Assembly (NCBI GenBank): GCA_030696465.1
Contig: JAUYSE010000189.1
Location: forward strand, 1 to 5,944
Length of the DNA: 5,944 nt
From: Legionellaceae bacterium
Lineage (GTDB): Bacteria > Pseudomonadota > Gammaproteobacteria > Legionellales > Legionellaceae
Direction: 5' to 3'
The translations under genes and the position numbers were made by a program. The stretch's first letter is position 1; each line of letters opens with the position of its first letter. The notes beneath the pieces are model-generated. The model was not told the DNA's origin. It was given only the letters and a program-made list of their open reading frames with translations, and searched no databases. Positions 5,623-5,944 of the stretch are shown piece by piece.

Positions 5623-5944
5623 TTATACTCTTAACTCTTTAGGCGTTGCTGTAGACTGATATTGTAACTCTAAACCAATTGAAGTGGCATCTTTGATAAA
5701 CTCTGGATAAGAACTTGCGATACATGCCGCATTTCGAATGGTGATTTTTTCCTGTGCCACTGCACCTGCAACTGCAAACGCCATTGCCACGCGGTGATCC
5801 CCAAAACTATCTATAGTGCCACCACGCATTTCTCCGCCCTCAATGATCCAACCCTCTTCTGTGGCACAAGCGCGGATACCTAAATTCTGCAAACCCGTTA
5901 CCATACTTAGGATTCTATCACTTTCCTTCACGCGCAGCTCCTTT
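5623..5944 (-). CDS. aroA: 3-phosphoshikimate 1-carboxyvinyltransferase (EPSP synthase), C-terminal part cut by the right window edge
   Basis: AroA joins PEP to shikimate-3-phosphate in the chorismate pathway to aromatic amino acids, folates and the quinone ring. Only the last 106 codons are visible; the gene enters from beyond base 5944 and ends at TAA 5623-5625. The readable part opens KELRVKESDRI, containing the conserved active-site Lys-Glu-Ser-Asp-Arg loop, followed by IDSFGDHRVAMAFAVAG with the conserved Asp-His-Arg. The tail is ASSYPEFIKDATSIGLEL, close to the usual TSFPxF ending; the Lys that E. coli carries here (CTAKTFP) is Ser (CIASSYP), which fits the other bacterial EPSP synthase class. 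A GTG at 5929-5931 could be mistaken for a start, but it encodes the Val of the LRVKESD motif, so this is internal sequence. It is the upstream partner of ubiG. Both products serve chorismate/quinone supply, though the pairing may be simple synteny. Confidence 0.93.
   Translation of the reverse strand, partial: KELRVKESDRILSMVTGLQNLGIRACATEEGWIIEGGEMRGGTIDSFGDHRVAMAFAVAGAVAQEKITIRNAACIASSYPEFIKDATSIGLELQYQSTATPKELRV

Noticed and set aside
5623..5931. Treating GTG at 5931 as the start of a small 102-residue protein
   Set aside because: The frame is open to the right edge and reads KELRVKESDRI across the GTG, which is the internal AroA motif; the gene is truncated by the window, not short.
1..5944. 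Search for tRNA, rRNA, CRISPR arrays, insertion sequences, prophage, or a defence or other new gene system
   Set aside because: Nothing of these types is visible. All long frames belong to known polysaccharide or core metabolism families, apart from the partial membrane gene at the left edge.

Overview
The window looks like chromosomal DNA of a ubiquinone-making Gram-negative bacterium. Motif style (WbpL/WbpM-type surface-sugar genes, UbiG, an AroA with an ELRVKESDRI motif) and moderately AT-rich composition suggest a gammaproteobacterium, perhaps of the Legionella/Coxiella kind. That placement is inference. No tRNA, rRNA, CRISPR array, insertion sequence or phage gene is visible, and no gap between genes exceeds about 185 bases.

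Layout from left to right. Bases 1-159 (minus) hold the first 53 codons of an unidentified membrane protein that runs off the left edge. Bases 197-1206 (minus) hold a WbpL/WecA-type polyprenyl-phosphate sugar-1-phosphate transferase. Its reading frame is broken at a run of eight G (1061-1068), exactly at the conserved PTPRGGG motif; one more G would restore a normal 336-residue enzyme. Bases 1277-3178 (minus) hold a WbpM/CapD-type membrane nucleotide-sugar 4,6-dehydratase that starts with TTG. These three genes probably form one leftward operon. A 185-base divergent control region follows, and then manC (3364-4857, plus), which makes GDP-mannose. Bases 4858-4924 form a short convergent gap containing a hairpin. 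ubiG (4925-5599) and the 3' end of aroA (5623-5944) are both on the minus strand, 23 bases apart, and look like a housekeeping operon reading toward manC.

How the genes fit together. The WbpM homologue would make a 6-deoxy-4-keto UDP-HexNAc precursor. The WbpL homologue would load the first amino sugar onto undecaprenyl phosphate. ManC would supply GDP-mannose or mannose-derived sugars. Together they are the initiation and precursor edge of an O-antigen or similar surface polysaccharide locus, abutting ubiG-aroA. The most notable observation is the G8 tract, which would switch off chain initiation. It could be a phase-variation switch, a frameshift rescued by slippage, or a homopolymer sequencing error; the sequence alone cannot decide. 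I see no evidence of a wholly new system here.
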